Source of the DNA: Fluctibacter halophilus | GTDB taxonomy: Bacteria > Pseudomonadota > Gammaproteobacteria > Enterobacterales > Alteromonadaceae | Length of the DNA: 64,000 nt | NCBI RefSeq assembly: GCF_020687825.1 | Contig: NZ_JAJEWP010000002.1 | Coordinates: 532,102 to 596,101, forward strand | Direction of reading: 5' to 3' | Shown here: in pieces, positions 47,035 through 54,857 of the stretch | Layout: the number at the start of each line of letters is the position of its first letter | Numbering within the stretch: the first letter of the stretch is position 1 | Notes under the pieces: generated by a model | Databases searched by the model: none | The model's input: the letters and a program-made list of their open reading frames with translations, nothing else | Told to the model about the DNA's origin: nothing | Translations under genes and position numbers: made by a program

Positions 47035-48504
47035 TCAGCCACTGGCACAGATGTCATAACCAGCAGGACAACGTTTCTCCTCAAAACTGTCAGTCCAATG
47101 CCTTAGCTCGTCGATGCTGAAGGTGCGCCAGCTCCGGGTATCGATCAGTGTCTCAATGTCAATTTCCAACTCCTCCAGTTGCTGGCGAAACAACACCATG
47201 TCTTTGTGGATCCTTGGCTTGGCGGATTTAAGGTCCGTTTCATAGTGATCATCCGCAACCACCATTTTTTCATCAGGCACGTAAGTCAACAGATAGTGCT
47301 GCGAGTGCGCCGTGGCGATATCAAACAGTGTGAGGTATCCCAGTAGATAGGGTTGCCGGTCAGGGACAGCTACAAGATTGTCTGCGGTTGCAGATGGCAG
47401 CGCCTCCAGCACGGTAGCTTTGTGTGCGCCTGCAACCACGAGTTTTGCGCCCAGTTGCAATACGTTGCCAAGGCCACTGAGGTTGCGCCGGTGATGATGA
47501 CTGACAATGAAATAGGTCAATGGCTTATCGCGTCCGGTGTGTCTCTTTAATGCCTCAAAGTTGATCGCGATATCCGCTGCCTCGCCAGATGCTGAGTAAC
47601 TGTTGTCATGCTCGTAAAAGACTGTCATAGAACGCCCCTCGCCAACCTGATAGGTGTGGTTGCCAAGCTGTCTTATGCCGTCCTCCGGGCGCGTTAGTGT
47701 CTCTCCCCATGATGAATAGTCATCAAAGCCTTCAAACGCATCGCCGACGGGCTGATCCACCTCGATGTCCCGGTGCACGGATGTCAGGCGCAGCGCACCG
47801 TTAACAAAGAAATTCATGTCCGCCGCGAAAACAACACCCTGTTGTTGCTGGTGGTTGGAAAACACATACAGCAATTCGGCGCTGGGATGTTTGCGCTGGA
47901 CTTTGCTAATCAAACCGGTGGTGGCGTCAATGAAGTAGACAAATTCGCCACCTTTTTTCAGGGTGACATCTAACCTGTGATGCAGCTTTCCGCGGTAGTA
48001 TTCATCTCCCAGGCTTTTGACGTGCTGTAGGTCGTTGTGCAAACCCAACGCGTGCATCGTATCGCTGGCGCGGACCATTGAGCCACCCAGCCAGTCGTAC
48101 GATGCCCAGTTTTCGTGGGTATATTTGTTATGCAGAATGTCGTATTTAATCGTTTTTTCGCCATCATAGAGCCACTTTTCCAGATCCACGGTGGTACGGG
48201 GCACGCGGTAAGACAGCAGGCTTTTGCGCTGACCGGCAAGGTCGATAGTGAGTATTTCATTGATCCGCCACAGCTCGGGGACGCCGGGATTTTCGCTCTC
48301 ACCCGGCCACGGCCCTTTGTTATAGTCGGTGATGCGAACCGTCTTGGCGTGGGTCAGTGCTGTGCCGCCATAGGCGTTAATGACCTTGGAAATAATGCTT
48401 TGCGACGGATCTGGCGCTTGATTGGCTGACGCTGTCACTGCAGACAGACCGAAGAGCACGGTTAAGGCATAAGCGACCAGCGTCCTTGTCATTGTTGTCT
48501 TCAT
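47035..48504 (-). CDS. Exported MBL-fold protein with damaged metal motif
   Basis: A 489-residue paralogue of the 2899-4446 hydrolase. Signal peptide TLVAYALTVLFGLSAVTASA; strong ribosome-binding site AGGGAAC. Both share the IIxKVxNAYGG start and, in the MBL half, the spacing of the metal motif. Here it reads H336-x-H338-x-R340-N341 (SHHHRRNLSG) instead of HxHxDH, so the Asp and His that bind the second metal are gone. The later His (TAHSQHY) and Asp (VADDHYE) remain. It may bind one metal, act as a non-catalytic partner, or be decaying. Confidence 0.85.
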   Translation of the reverse strand: MKTTMTRTLVAYALTVLFGLSAVTASANQAPDPSQSIISKVINAYGGTALTHAKTVRITDYNKGPWPGESENPGVPELWRINEILTIDLAGQRKSLLSYRVPRTTVDLEKWLYDGEKTIKYDILHNKYTHENWASYDWLGGSMVRASDTMHALGLHNDLQHVKSLGDEYYRGKLHHRLDVTLKKGGEFVYFIDATTGLISKVQRKHPSAELLYVFSNHQQQQGVVFAADMNFFVNGALRLTSVHRDIEVDQPVGDAFEGFDDYSSWGETLTRPEDGIRQLGNHTYQVGEGRSMTVFYEHDNSYSASGEAADIAINFEALKRHTGRDKPLTYFIVSHHHRRNLSGLGNVLQLGAKLVVAGAHKATVLEALPSATADNLVAVPDRQPYLLGYLTLFDIATAHSQHYLLTYVPDEKMVVADDHYETDLKSAKPRIHKDMVLFRQQLEELEIDIETLIDTRSWRTFSIDELRHWTDSFEEKRCPAGYDICASG

Positions 48505-48862
48505 TTGTTGTTCCCTAAAATGTTACCCGCGCACCGGAACCGCCCAAAGTGCGTTCAATGCTTCTGGATAGGAGCGCTAAACAATACTGCATTGGCGTCA
48601 TCTATTCTGTGCAGCCGCTACGGCTTGGATAGCGTATTGTGGGTGCTACTGTCGCGATTTATTGGATTTTTCACAAGGCGGTTCAACGGCGGAACCACAC
48701 CTTTAATCGCGTTTGCGCTGGCAGTGGAAAGGGGAAAGAGGAAAGAGGACGTGATAACCATCTCAGGTAGACAGTAACCACCCGAGAATTGTTCAGCACA
48801 GATGTCTTGGAAGAACGGAACCACAAACAATGTGTTGTCCTCACTGACTTGGGCCATGCCGA
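48505..48862. other. Gap without a supported gene
   Basis: Between the MBL-fold gene and a small exported protein. It holds only short frames with poor coding character and a short imperfect hairpin (GGTTC/GAACC near 48681-48697). The promoter of the gene ending at 47035 must lie in the left part. Confidence 0.5.
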
Positions 48863-49201
48863 TCATTCACGCAACAACGTAACGATGGCGACGCCGTTGT
48901 CAGTCACGCTCAGTTGGTCACAGCCGTGAAATGTTAGCTGAACGGGCACAAAATCACCAGTGCTTGCATTGTACATGTCTCCGGACCAAGCGGGTTTTAG
49001 GTTTTGTATAACCGTTAGCCCCTCTGCATCCGGGTTATCCAGGTGGGATTTAACGAACACCGTTTTAGCGGCTAAATCGACTTCAAGCCACGCATTTTTA
49101 TCAGCGTGCTTCCAGGTCCCTGATAGTTCACAAGGGGCCTGCTGGGCATAACTGCCAGACGATATCAGTAGGGCTATGATCAGGTATTGGAGGGATTGCA
49201 T
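48863..49201 (-). CDS. Small exported beta-rich protein
   Basis: A 112-residue protein with a signal peptide (YLIIALLISSGSYA) and a good GAGG site before the ATG. The mature domain starts PCELSGTWKHADKNAWLEVD, like small lipocalin-type or DUF2147-like beta barrels, and has two cysteines (PCEL, FHGCDQL) likely joined by a disulfide. Function unknown. Confidence 0.7.
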   Translation of the reverse strand: MQSLQYLIIALLISSGSYAQQAPCELSGTWKHADKNAWLEVDLAAKTVFVKSHLDNPDAEGLTVIQNLKPAWSGDMYNASTGDFVPVQLTFHGCDQLSVTDNGVAIVTLLRE

Positions 49202-49447
49202 AACATCCTCTGCGATGACGCATGATTTATGGATAAAAAACGGCTGGTTGCAATATTAACCGAAATGAACACAGCCCGTTGGGGTTTATCGAGGAATATG
49301 GACACTTACTTTATGACGGGGGATTCGAAACCCCTTTTGTTCTGTGTCCGGGGGTAGAGTGGGCTGTCGCTTTGAGCGAAAAGTGGACCTTCGAACGTAG
49401 TCATGGTTGTATCCACTCCCTGTGTTTCCGCAGTCATTAAATTCTGC

Positions 49448-49486
49448 CTACGAAGAATCGTCATCCTCGCGAAGGCGAGGACCTCC
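49448..49486 (+). repeat. REP-like palindromic repeat (compact copy)
   Basis: CTACGAAGAATCGTCATCC, then CTCGC-GAAGG-CGAG, then GACCTCC. The hairpin CCTCGC/GCGAGG is intact here, while the copy at 5362-5447 is split by an insertion. Both copies are in the same orientation, and each lies next to a cassette-like region. Confidence 0.65.
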
Positions 49487-49565
49487 CCGGATGTTATCGT
49501 AGAGTCAAACAGAGCGATTTTTTGTAGCTTCGTATTTCAAATAGCTTCAATCTATGCCACAAAAC

Positions 49566-49608
49566 TTCTCGCTTTCACGTAGTCAAATTCTCGCTTTGCA
49601 CAGGTCAA
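49566..49608 (+). repeat. Tandem 22-bp repeat
   Basis: Two adjacent units, TTCTCGCTTTCACGTAGTCAA and TTCTCGCTTTGCACAGGTCAA split by one base, differing at a few positions. A third partial copy starts at 49683. Confidence 0.55.
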
Positions 49609-49824
49609 ACCATTTTAATCGTCTGATTTATATCAGGATTTGTTTCCAAGCCTTTATTTATGAGGACCTATATAAACCCCGATTCTCGCTTTCCCCAACC
49701 CTAAAGCTGGTAGTAAGCCTGGTAAAGTTGCCTATCTGGTTGTTAGTATTGGATAAAATAATACACACTGCGAGTACAGGCATGGCGCAAAACTGGGCAT
49801 ACCGCGAATTCGCAGTAATACACT

Positions 49825-49831
49825 GTTATAG
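49825..49831 (+). other. Core site (GTTATAG) at the left end of the cassette array
   Basis: A GTTRRRY-type integron core 16 bp before the ATG of the first cassette gene. Upstream, ACTGCGA (about 49768) and TCGCAGT (about 49810) form an inverted repeat around a 30-40 bp spacer, so this could be the right end of a decayed attC or attI. Weak evidence. Confidence 0.4.
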
Positions 49832-49846
49832 CTCACAAAGGTTCCT

Positions 49847-50308
49847 ATGAGACTTTCACTACTTTTGATAATTTTTTTAACAGGATGTGTAAATACACCT
49901 AATAACTCTCCAACATATTCACAAGCAGAAGTTGGGGTACCTGATTCAGAAAAAGCTGTATTAGTGCTATACCGTAAAATGGTGCCCCCATTAATTTATA
50001 CAGTTTCATCAACTATCAATGGTGAGAAATTTGCTAATTTGCCAAACAATGCATTTTCTTGGACATTTCTTCCTGCTGGCAATCATGAAGTCAAAATTAG
50101 CTGGCCATTCCTCGCATTAACGCCAGGTAAAACTATAAACCTTGATGTTGAAGCAGGTAAATATTATTTCGTTGAATTCGGCGGTAATACAGAGTTCTCA
50201 GGGGTTGGTGCTGTTGTATTCAACACTCACGACATTTCAATCAATGACTATAAGCAAGGAATACAAGCTGTGACAAGTTGTTGTGGCTATGTACCAAGTT
50301 CGCTATAA
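49847..50308 (+). CDS. Cassette 1: small lipoprotein, DUF2846-like
   Basis: A 153-residue protein with a signal peptide and lipobox FLTGC. The mature domain has KAVLVLYRKMVPPLIY, GEKFANLPNNAFSWTFLPAGNHEV and DVEAGKYYFVEFGG, the pattern of DUF2846-like lipoproteins. The gene starts 16 bp after the GTTATAG core and stops inside the R'' box of the next attC (TATAAC contains the TAA), as usual for an integron cassette. More AT-rich than the core genes. Confidence 0.75.
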   Translation: MRLSLLLIIFLTGCVNTPNNSPTYSQAEVGVPDSEKAVLVLYRKMVPPLIYTVSSTINGEKFANLPNNAFSWTFLPAGNHEVKISWPFLALTPGKTINLDVEAGKYYFVEFGGNTEFSGVGAVVFNTHDISINDYKQGIQAVTSCCGYVPSSL

Positions 50309-50405
50309 CAAGCCAATTCAGCGCGGGACTTTTTACAGCTTGCTTAGTTCCGCTTCGCTGCACATTTTAGCAAGCTATAAAAAGCCCCTGATTGGGGCGT
50401 TATAT
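50304..50405 (+). other. attC recombination site 1
   Basis: Starts TATAACAAGCC (R'') and ends GGGGCGTTATAT (R'). Between them the arms are complementary: TTTTTACAGCTTGCTTA pairs with the later TTAGCAAGCTATAAAAA, and GCGCGGGAC faces the later GCCCC. The architecture (about 100 bp, imperfect dyad, GTTATAT core) is that of an integron attC of VCR size. Confidence 0.85.
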
Positions 50406-50431
50406 GCTTTTTCGAGTCAGGAATAAGAAGC

Positions 50432-50779
50432 TTGAGTATTGAGTCAGTCCAAAAAGAATGTTGTGATCATTATCAAACAATTTATGCTCCTGTTGAGCCT
50501 ACTCAGCTTGTTACTATTTCTAAAGGCATTTATGAGGGCTCAACACCAGTTGAAGGAGTTCGTTATCCATCACCAAATCATATGAGTGGTTGGTGGTTAA
50601 CTACAGATGAGTACGACGGTAATACCAGCTCATTAGTTACGGTGCACTTTGAGCACATCATCGAAAAACGCCCTGAACTAGCAATATATATGGCTCTTCC
50701 ATTCGGGTATCGTTTTAACTTAGGTGGTGAGTCAGAGCATGTTTGGTTTGACCAAGCAGTTGCAGATGAAAGCATATAA
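50432..50779 (+). CDS. Cassette 2: Imm33/DUF2185-like soluble protein
   Basis: A 115-residue acidic cytosolic protein starting at TTG (AGGA upstream). It has SGWWLTTDEYDGNTSSL and an FGYRFNLGGESEHVWFD ending. The pattern resembles DUF2185/Imm33 immunity-like proteins; this is a recognition by pattern, not proven. The stop lies in the R'' box of attC2. No toxin gene is nearby. Confidence 0.65.
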   Translation: MSIESVQKECCDHYQTIYAPVEPTQLVTISKGIYEGSTPVEGVRYPSPNHMSGWWLTTDEYDGNTSSLVTVHFEHIIEKRPELAIYMALPFGYRFNLGGESEHVWFDQAVADESI

Positions 50780-50874
50780 CAAAGTGCTTAAAAGGCGGAC
50801 ACAAAAAGCTTGGCTGTGCTCGTTCCTCGCAAATTTTAGCCAAGCATTTTGTGCCGTTTAGCACGGCGTTATAA
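50775..50874 (+). other. attC recombination site 2
   Basis: TATAACAAAGTGC (R'') to CACGGCGTTATAA (R'). The inner arms ACAAAAAGCTTGGCT and AGCCAAGCATTTTGT are complementary, with a few unpaired bases as in all attC sites. Together with attC1 and attC3 it shows a true cassette array. Confidence 0.88.
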
Positions 50875-50887
50875 GGCAGCGCAATCT

Positions 50888-51343
50888 ATGAGACTTGCTC
50901 TCTTTTTAATTATTATTCCATTTTTTTCAAACGCTACAGCTGTAAAAATCTTTCATGATAGAGAATTTACATTACCTGAGAACTGCTACATGGTAGTTCG
51001 CGGTGGGCACGAAAATGACTTCACTTGTCCAGTATCATCTGACAGATTTAGAAGTATCTCATTCCCTCTGTTAGAGGAAGTCGAAGAGGAAAATAAGGAA
51101 CATTTCGATAGTTTGAAATCAAGATTGGAAACTGAGGCGACTGATTTACGATTGCTTTCTTTTACAACTAAAGAAATTGAAGAAAGATTACATTCTTTGG
51201 AAGTTTGGGAGTTGAACGGCATTACCAACTATTCATATACTATTTGTGACTATCGGTCTTGTATAAGGATTAGTGCAAATGAATTTTCGTTCATCGAAAG
51301 CCTCGGGAAAACTATTAGTTCAGAAATAATAGAAATAAACTAA
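50888..51343 (+). CDS. Cassette 3: exported Cys-rich protein, paralogue of 38128 gene
   Basis: A 151-residue protein from ATG 50888, 14 bp after the attC2 core. Signal peptide LALFLIIIPFFSNATA. The mature part shares its layout with the chromosomal protein at 38128-38541: VKIFHD, LPENCYMVV, FTC, and TICDYRSCIRIS. A charged insert of about 45 residues (LLEEVEEENKEHFDSL) is unique to the cassette version. Function unknown. Confidence 0.75.
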   Translation: MRLALFLIIIPFFSNATAVKIFHDREFTLPENCYMVVRGGHENDFTCPVSSDRFRSISFPLLEEVEEENKEHFDSLKSRLETEATDLRLLSFTTKEIEERLHSLEVWELNGITNYSYTICDYRSCIRISANEFSFIESLGKTISSEIIEIN

Positions 51344-51350
51344 CATGCCT

Positions 51351-51430
51351 TATAACAAGCCAAGTCAACGGAAAGCCACTCCCTGGCTACACCAAAACGC
51401 TCGCGTTTTCCGCTGTTTGGAGCGTTAACA
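51351..51430 (+). other. attC recombination site 3 (array end)
   Basis: TATAACAAGCC (R'') to GGAGCGTTAACA (R'). Arms AACGGAAAGC and GTTTTCCGCTGTT are partly complementary. It is shorter (80 bp) than the other two and less AT-rich, and closes the array; no further cassette gene follows. Confidence 0.8.
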
Positions 51431-51538
51431 GTCTGCTATTCACCCAAAACACCCTTTCACTTTTGAGTTAACCACAGTCCACTACTGGCACAAAAAAACC
51501 TTTCACTGACGATCGCGATAAAAGTAAACCCCATGCGC

Positions 51539-52222
51539 TCACTGTTGTTCGTCCGAGCACTTGACCCCCATGATCAATAACCACAAGCAGGTGCCGATTT
51601 CGCCGATCGAACCGGGCAGTTTTACAAATCCGGGGATTGTAATGTGCGGGAACAAGAGGTGCTGGAAGAAAAACACCAAATATCCCAGGCAGCCGAACAT
51701 CAACAAAATACCCAGCACCTTGGGCAGGTAGCCAGAACGAACCACCAGATACCCGAACGGCAATAGCCACAGGCCCCAAAACAGCTGTGAAACCCCTATG
51801 CCATTGTAGTAGGACTTGAGCAGCAACATGACCTGGGTTTGTAGTTGCTCTGTGGTGAAGGGGTCCAGGTAGCTTGCGCCACTTAACAAGGTCAGAATAT
51901 CGATTTTGGCGACGATGCTGAACAGTGAAACCGGCACGCTGATCACGGCAAGGAACACCATCAACATTGCCCATTGTCTGTCCACTGACTTGAAAAGGTT
52001 GTACAGGATCAGGGGCAACAGGGCGAAGAACACATAGCTCAGTATGCCGGCCACAATACCCGCTCTGAAGAGCCATTCCGATGTCTGAATGCTCGTCAGG
52101 GTGAGTGCGGCATCGTTCCAGTGGATCAATTGTGTGGGAACGTAGATCAGGTTAAAAATACCGGTCAGCACGACCAGTAAATAGACAACGCCGGCTAATC
52201 GGCCCAGGTTTTTCTTTGTCAT
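51539..52222 (-). CDS. DUF4386 family membrane protein
   Basis: A 227-residue protein from ATG 52222 (AGGAAA about 8 nt upstream). Six spans, with the family start LGRLAGVVYLLVVLTGIF, and LPFGYLVVRSGYLPKVLGILL near the fifth. No function is known. It reads toward the integron array and closes the region on its left. Confidence 0.85.
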   Translation of the reverse strand: MTKKNLGRLAGVVYLLVVLTGIFNLIYVPTQLIHWNDAALTLTSIQTSEWLFRAGIVAGILSYVFFALLPLILYNLFKSVDRQWAMLMVFLAVISVPVSLFSIVAKIDILTLLSGASYLDPFTTEQLQTQVMLLLKSYYNGIGVSQLFWGLWLLPFGYLVVRSGYLPKVLGILLMFGCLGYLVFFFQHLLFPHITIPGFVKLPGSIGEIGTCLWLLIMGVKCSDEQQ

Positions 52223-52507
52223 CAGATTATTTCCTGTCACTTATGCATGAACATTGTTGCTGACCTGGCCCAAATAGTGGCCGTGATCAAGCTACGTCAA
52301 CAGCTACAGTGTGGCTGAAAGGAAGACCGTTGTAGTGCCGATTTTTAAATTCGGCATAACAAATCTGGTCTTTTGTGGTTCATTTCATCACCGCAATAGA
52401 GTCAAACCCCGGTAATCCGATATCGCGACGGCATTGTATGGGCGTTGTCTGTCAACCATCGTCATCGCCACCAAGCCCTGACGAGAGGTATTGTTGAATA
52501 AAATAAC

Positions 52508-52577
52508 ACACATAATGTGTTAGATAGCTTACTTGGTGTTAAAAATGTTTGACATAGAGTCCGCGTTAGTTTACTTT
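52508..52577 (+). promoter_or_regulatory. Promoter with upstream palindrome for the membrane protein/XRE pair
   Basis: A sigma-70 promoter can be read as TTGACA (52549-52554), 17-base spacer, TACTTT (52572-52577), 27 bp before the ATG at 52605. Upstream lies the palindrome ACACAT-A-ATGTGT (52508-52520), a plausible site for the XRE regulator encoded in the same operon. The rest of the 52223-52604 gap holds nothing recognised. Confidence 0.55.
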
Positions 52578-52604
52578 TTCGCCATCACAGCATAGGAGAA
52601 CGTG

Positions 52605-53084
52605 ATGGACATTTCGTACAAAGAGAAAAGTGCATGGATTTCACTGGTCAGCACCGTGCTGATTTTTGGCTACTACCTGATCAGCCTGACCGGGTTATCC
52701 GATTTGCCACCAGAGGAAGGCAAAACCCAGGCATTGTGGTTGTTGGGTCAGACCTTGCTGCTGACGGTGATTGTTGAAGCCGTATTCCACGCCATGCTGG
52801 CGGCCTCAAACCGACGGGATGCTGAACTTGACGGCGACGAGCGGGATCAGTGGATTGCCCTGAAAGCCAACCAGGCCGGTTATCGGGTGTTGGTCACCGT
52901 CATCTGGGTGGTGTTGGGGCGCATGGTGATCCTGGAGTTTAATCCCCAGTTTGCCGATGAAAACAGCAGCATCTATGTCCCCATGCTGACGGTTCACCTG
53001 TTGATGTTTGGCTTTATCTTCTCTGAAGTGGTGCGCTTTGGCAGCCAAATCTGGCAATACCGTCGGGAGGCCTTCGGTGACTGA
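52605..53084 (+). CDS. Four-span membrane protein of an XRE-linked pair
   Basis: A 159-residue protein from ATG 52605 (AGGAGAAC 7 nt upstream; GTG 52602 also possible). Four helices (WISLVSTVLIFGYYLISL, LLLTVIVEAVFHAMLA, VLVTVIWVVLGRMVIL, LTVHLLMFGFIFSEVV) and an acidic DAELDGDERDQWIALKAN loop. Pairs of this kind, a short membrane protein plus a tiny XRE regulator, are widespread but poorly understood. It overlaps the next gene by 8 bp. Confidence 0.75.
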   Translation: MDISYKEKSAWISLVSTVLIFGYYLISLTGLSDLPPEEGKTQALWLLGQTLLLTVIVEAVFHAMLAASNRRDAELDGDERDQWIALKANQAGYRVLVTVIWVVLGRMVILEFNPQFADENSSIYVPMLTVHLLMFGFIFSEVVRFGSQIWQYRREAFGD

Positions 53085-53295
53085 CTATCAGATTGTAAAC
53101 CGGGTGCGGGAGCTGCGTTTTTTTGCCGACGAGATGACCCAGCAGGCTCTGGCCGAGCAGGTCGGCGTGACCCGCCAGACGATCATGGCCATCGAGAAAG
53201 GCAAGTACTCGCCGTCGCTGGAAGTGGCGTTTAAGATCGCTCAGGTGTTTGGCCAGCCGCTGGAAAGGGTGTTTCAGTATGTACCAGGGCAATAG
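53077..53295 (+). CDS. Short XRE-family regulator
   Basis: A 72-residue Cro/CI-type helix-turn-helix protein starting at GTG 53077, with GGGAGG 7 nt upstream. The sequence RELRFFADEMTQQALAEQVG and VTRQTIMAIEKGKYSPSLE shows the whole HTH_3 domain with nothing else. It probably represses its own operon through the palindrome near 52508. Confidence 0.85.
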   Translation: MTDYQIVNRVRELRFFADEMTQQALAEQVGVTRQTIMAIEKGKYSPSLEVAFKIAQVFGQPLERVFQYVPGQ

Positions 53296-53380
53296 AGCCC
53301 TGGCATCGGAATAGGGTAGCGAATACAGGGGCGGCGTTGTGATGTCTATCCGAGCATGAATCCAGCCAGTCAACACCGCA

Positions 53381-53893
53381 TTAGCCATCTTTGGCGTTTT
53401 TCATTTGGTCTATCCAGCGGTCAATTTTCTCTAGCTTGTCGTGCAAATTATTGTGTCTTTTTTTGTTCAGTTCTCGGTTCACACCGTTTTCATTACAGGT
53501 GTCTTGATCGACCGATAAAGTCCGAAGGGTGATGAAAGCCTTTTTCAGCGTATCATAGCTCTCATAGTTAAACAGGCGAGCGTTGTCGCTGAACACATGA
53601 TTGTATTCTGGCAGTTGACGATAATACTCATTCAGGATTACTCGCAGTTGTTTCGTGACCGTGTCTTTGTGTTCGCACACCGTCGAATACAGTGCCTGGC
53701 TCTCGCGATTGGCTTCTTCCACCAGTATGTTGTAGTCGTCGCGCAACTCATTGCACTTATAGGCGATGTTGTCTCGCTCTCGCAACAAATCATTGTATTC
53801 ACCCACCAATTGATTGTATTGCCAGTTGGGAACCTGTGCTGCGGTCGTTTGTGTCAGTAATACACTGGTGATCAGGATCAGGAATCTGGGCAT
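53381..53893 (-). CDS. Exported coiled-coil protein
   Basis: About 170 residues from ATG 53893 (MPRFLILITSVLLTQTTAA, signal peptide). The mature part is one long charged helix (WQYNQLVGEYNDLLRERDN, DDYNILVEEANRES, then DKLEKIDRWIDQMKNA) with three cysteines. Function unknown; it may be a periplasmic coiled-coil. It converges with the XRE gene, 85 bp apart. Confidence 0.65.
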   Translation of the reverse strand: MPRFLILITSVLLTQTTAAQVPNWQYNQLVGEYNDLLRERDNIAYKCNELRDDYNILVEEANRESQALYSTVCEHKDTVTKQLRVILNEYYRQLPEYNHVFSDNARLFNYESYDTLKKAFITLRTLSVDQDTCNENGVNRELNKKRHNNLHDKLEKIDRWIDQMKNAKDG

Positions 53894-54058
53894 TGTCGAA
53901 CCTGCTACGCTGCTGCATGGCGCACCCAAAAGGTGACACCACCAAGGGACTGTTGCCTACAAATTTAGACCGCAATGCTGGCGGTTGCCAGTTGTCTCGT
54001 CCAACGGGCTTCCCGTGAGTCGGTGTCATGTGGGAGCGGATTGTTGCGTCAGTGTTTC

Positions 54059-54083
54059 ATGGCCACGGACATCCCGTGGCCAT
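54059..54083 (-). terminator. Hairpin after the six-gene cluster
   Basis: ATGGCCACG, 7-base loop, CGTGGCCAT: a 9-bp perfect stem starting 4 bp after the TAA at 54087. No T run is present, so termination efficiency is uncertain. Confidence 0.5.
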
Positions 54084-54086
54084 CGC

Positions 54087-54263
54087 TTACGCATTGTCCG
54101 CTTTGTGCAGCAGCCCAACCAGTAGATTACCTTCGGGCGTCAGGGTTGTACTGACAAGTTCAAAGCCCTGTCGACCGTATTCCTGGGTCAGGTGAATCGA
54201 CAAGCGGTCGGCTTCATCTGACGACGTTATGCCTTCAAACAATATGTATTTGATGGTGTTCAT
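54087..54263 (-). CDS. 58-residue protein, DUF4177-like
   Basis: A short gene easily missed by length cut-offs. It starts at ATG 54263, which overlaps the stop of the preceding lipoprotein gene as ATGA, and has a very good AGGAGG 10 nt upstream. The protein (MNTIKYILFEGITSS, then EYGRQGFELVSTTLTPEGN) resembles DUF4177, a small alpha/beta protein with a GFELVS core. Last gene of the six-gene cluster, followed by a hairpin. The coupling and the ribosome-binding site make it a real gene with good probability. Confidence 0.75.
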   Translation of the reverse strand: MNTIKYILFEGITSSDEADRLSIHLTQEYGRQGFELVSTTLTPEGNLLVGLLHKADNA

Positions 54264-54847
54264 GAGCAGGATCCTCCTCGTTGCAGCAGTTGCGCCAATT
54301 CATTGTGCAGCGCTTCAGTATAATTGCTTATGCCTGCACCGGTCTGGCTTTCCAGTTGCTGCATCTGGGCGGTGGTCAGATCGCCATACGCGGTCCCCGT
54401 GACAAGATTACCTGTTTGGGTAAACTCGCTGGCCGTGAGCCCGTCGCACATGATTTTCAGGCTGGATTTGGCCAGATCGGAATAGGTTGGGATGGGTTTG
54501 GCCATACTGACAGCGGCCGCTGCCTCAACGGCATCTAATTCGCTCAGGTTATTCGCCGCATCACCGGAGATCAGCGCAGCACGAAAAGTGATCACATCGT
54601 CACCACTGCTGTTTTCCACATTGTTGAACTGCGCATCGCTGATCAGCGCCATCACATCCTTCCCATCGCCCATCTTGGGATTGAGAATGAAGGTGCGGGT
54701 TTTGTAGCCGAAATTACCTTGCACCGGCTTGTTGACATCCACACCGCTGGTTTCAACAGTCAGTGAAGAGCGGGTAGCCTGGTAAAACGTAATGCTGTTA
54801 CTGCACCCGCCAAGGGTGACAACGGCTAACAGGAATAGTATTCGCAT
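54260..54847 (-). CDS. Lipoprotein of the amidase cluster
   Basis: A 195-residue protein with lipobox TLGGC. The mature part shares with its upstream neighbour the block of the VDVN..GN.GY.T.TF.(L/V)NPK type (VQGNFGYKTRTFILNPKMGDG against LSVGYTTDTFAVIPEKGDG). The two are therefore paralogues; this one carries an extra C-terminal helical region (SDLAKSSLKIMCDGLTASEF). Start ATG 54847, 10 bp behind the neighbour. Confidence 0.7.
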   Translation of the reverse strand: MRILFLLAVVTLGGCSNSITFYQATRSSLTVETSGVDVNKPVQGNFGYKTRTFILNPKMGDGKDVMALISDAQFNNVENSSGDDVITFRAALISGDAANNLSELDAVEAAAAVSMAKPIPTYSDLAKSSLKIMCDGLTASEFTQTGNLVTGTAYGDLTTAQMQQLESQTGAGISNYTEALHNELAQLLQRGGSCS

Positions 54848-54857
54848 AGTGTCATCC

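Larger units (their letters stand above)
49202..49846. other. 645-bp repeat-bearing gap before the cassette array
   Basis: No convincing gene. It contains the compact REP-like element at 49448-49486 and a tandem repeat of about 22 bp whose units begin TTCTCGCTTT (49566 and 49588), with a third partial copy at 49683. It ends at the GTTATAG core at 49825 that borders the first cassette. A 98-residue frame over 49554-49850 is not protein-like, being built on the repeats. Confidence 0.55.

Noticed and set aside
48618..48866. 82-residue frame on the minus strand
   Set aside because: No start signal and no family resemblance; overlaps the neighbouring gene end.
49317..49334. tRNA T-arm-like sequence (GGGG-ATTCGAAA-CCCC)
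   Set aside because: No acceptor, D or anticodon arms can be folded around it and the loop is eight bases; most likely chance.
49554..49850. 98-residue frame before the first cassette gene
   Set aside because: Built on tandem repeats, no ribosome-binding site, and protein composition not typical; overlaps the cassette core.
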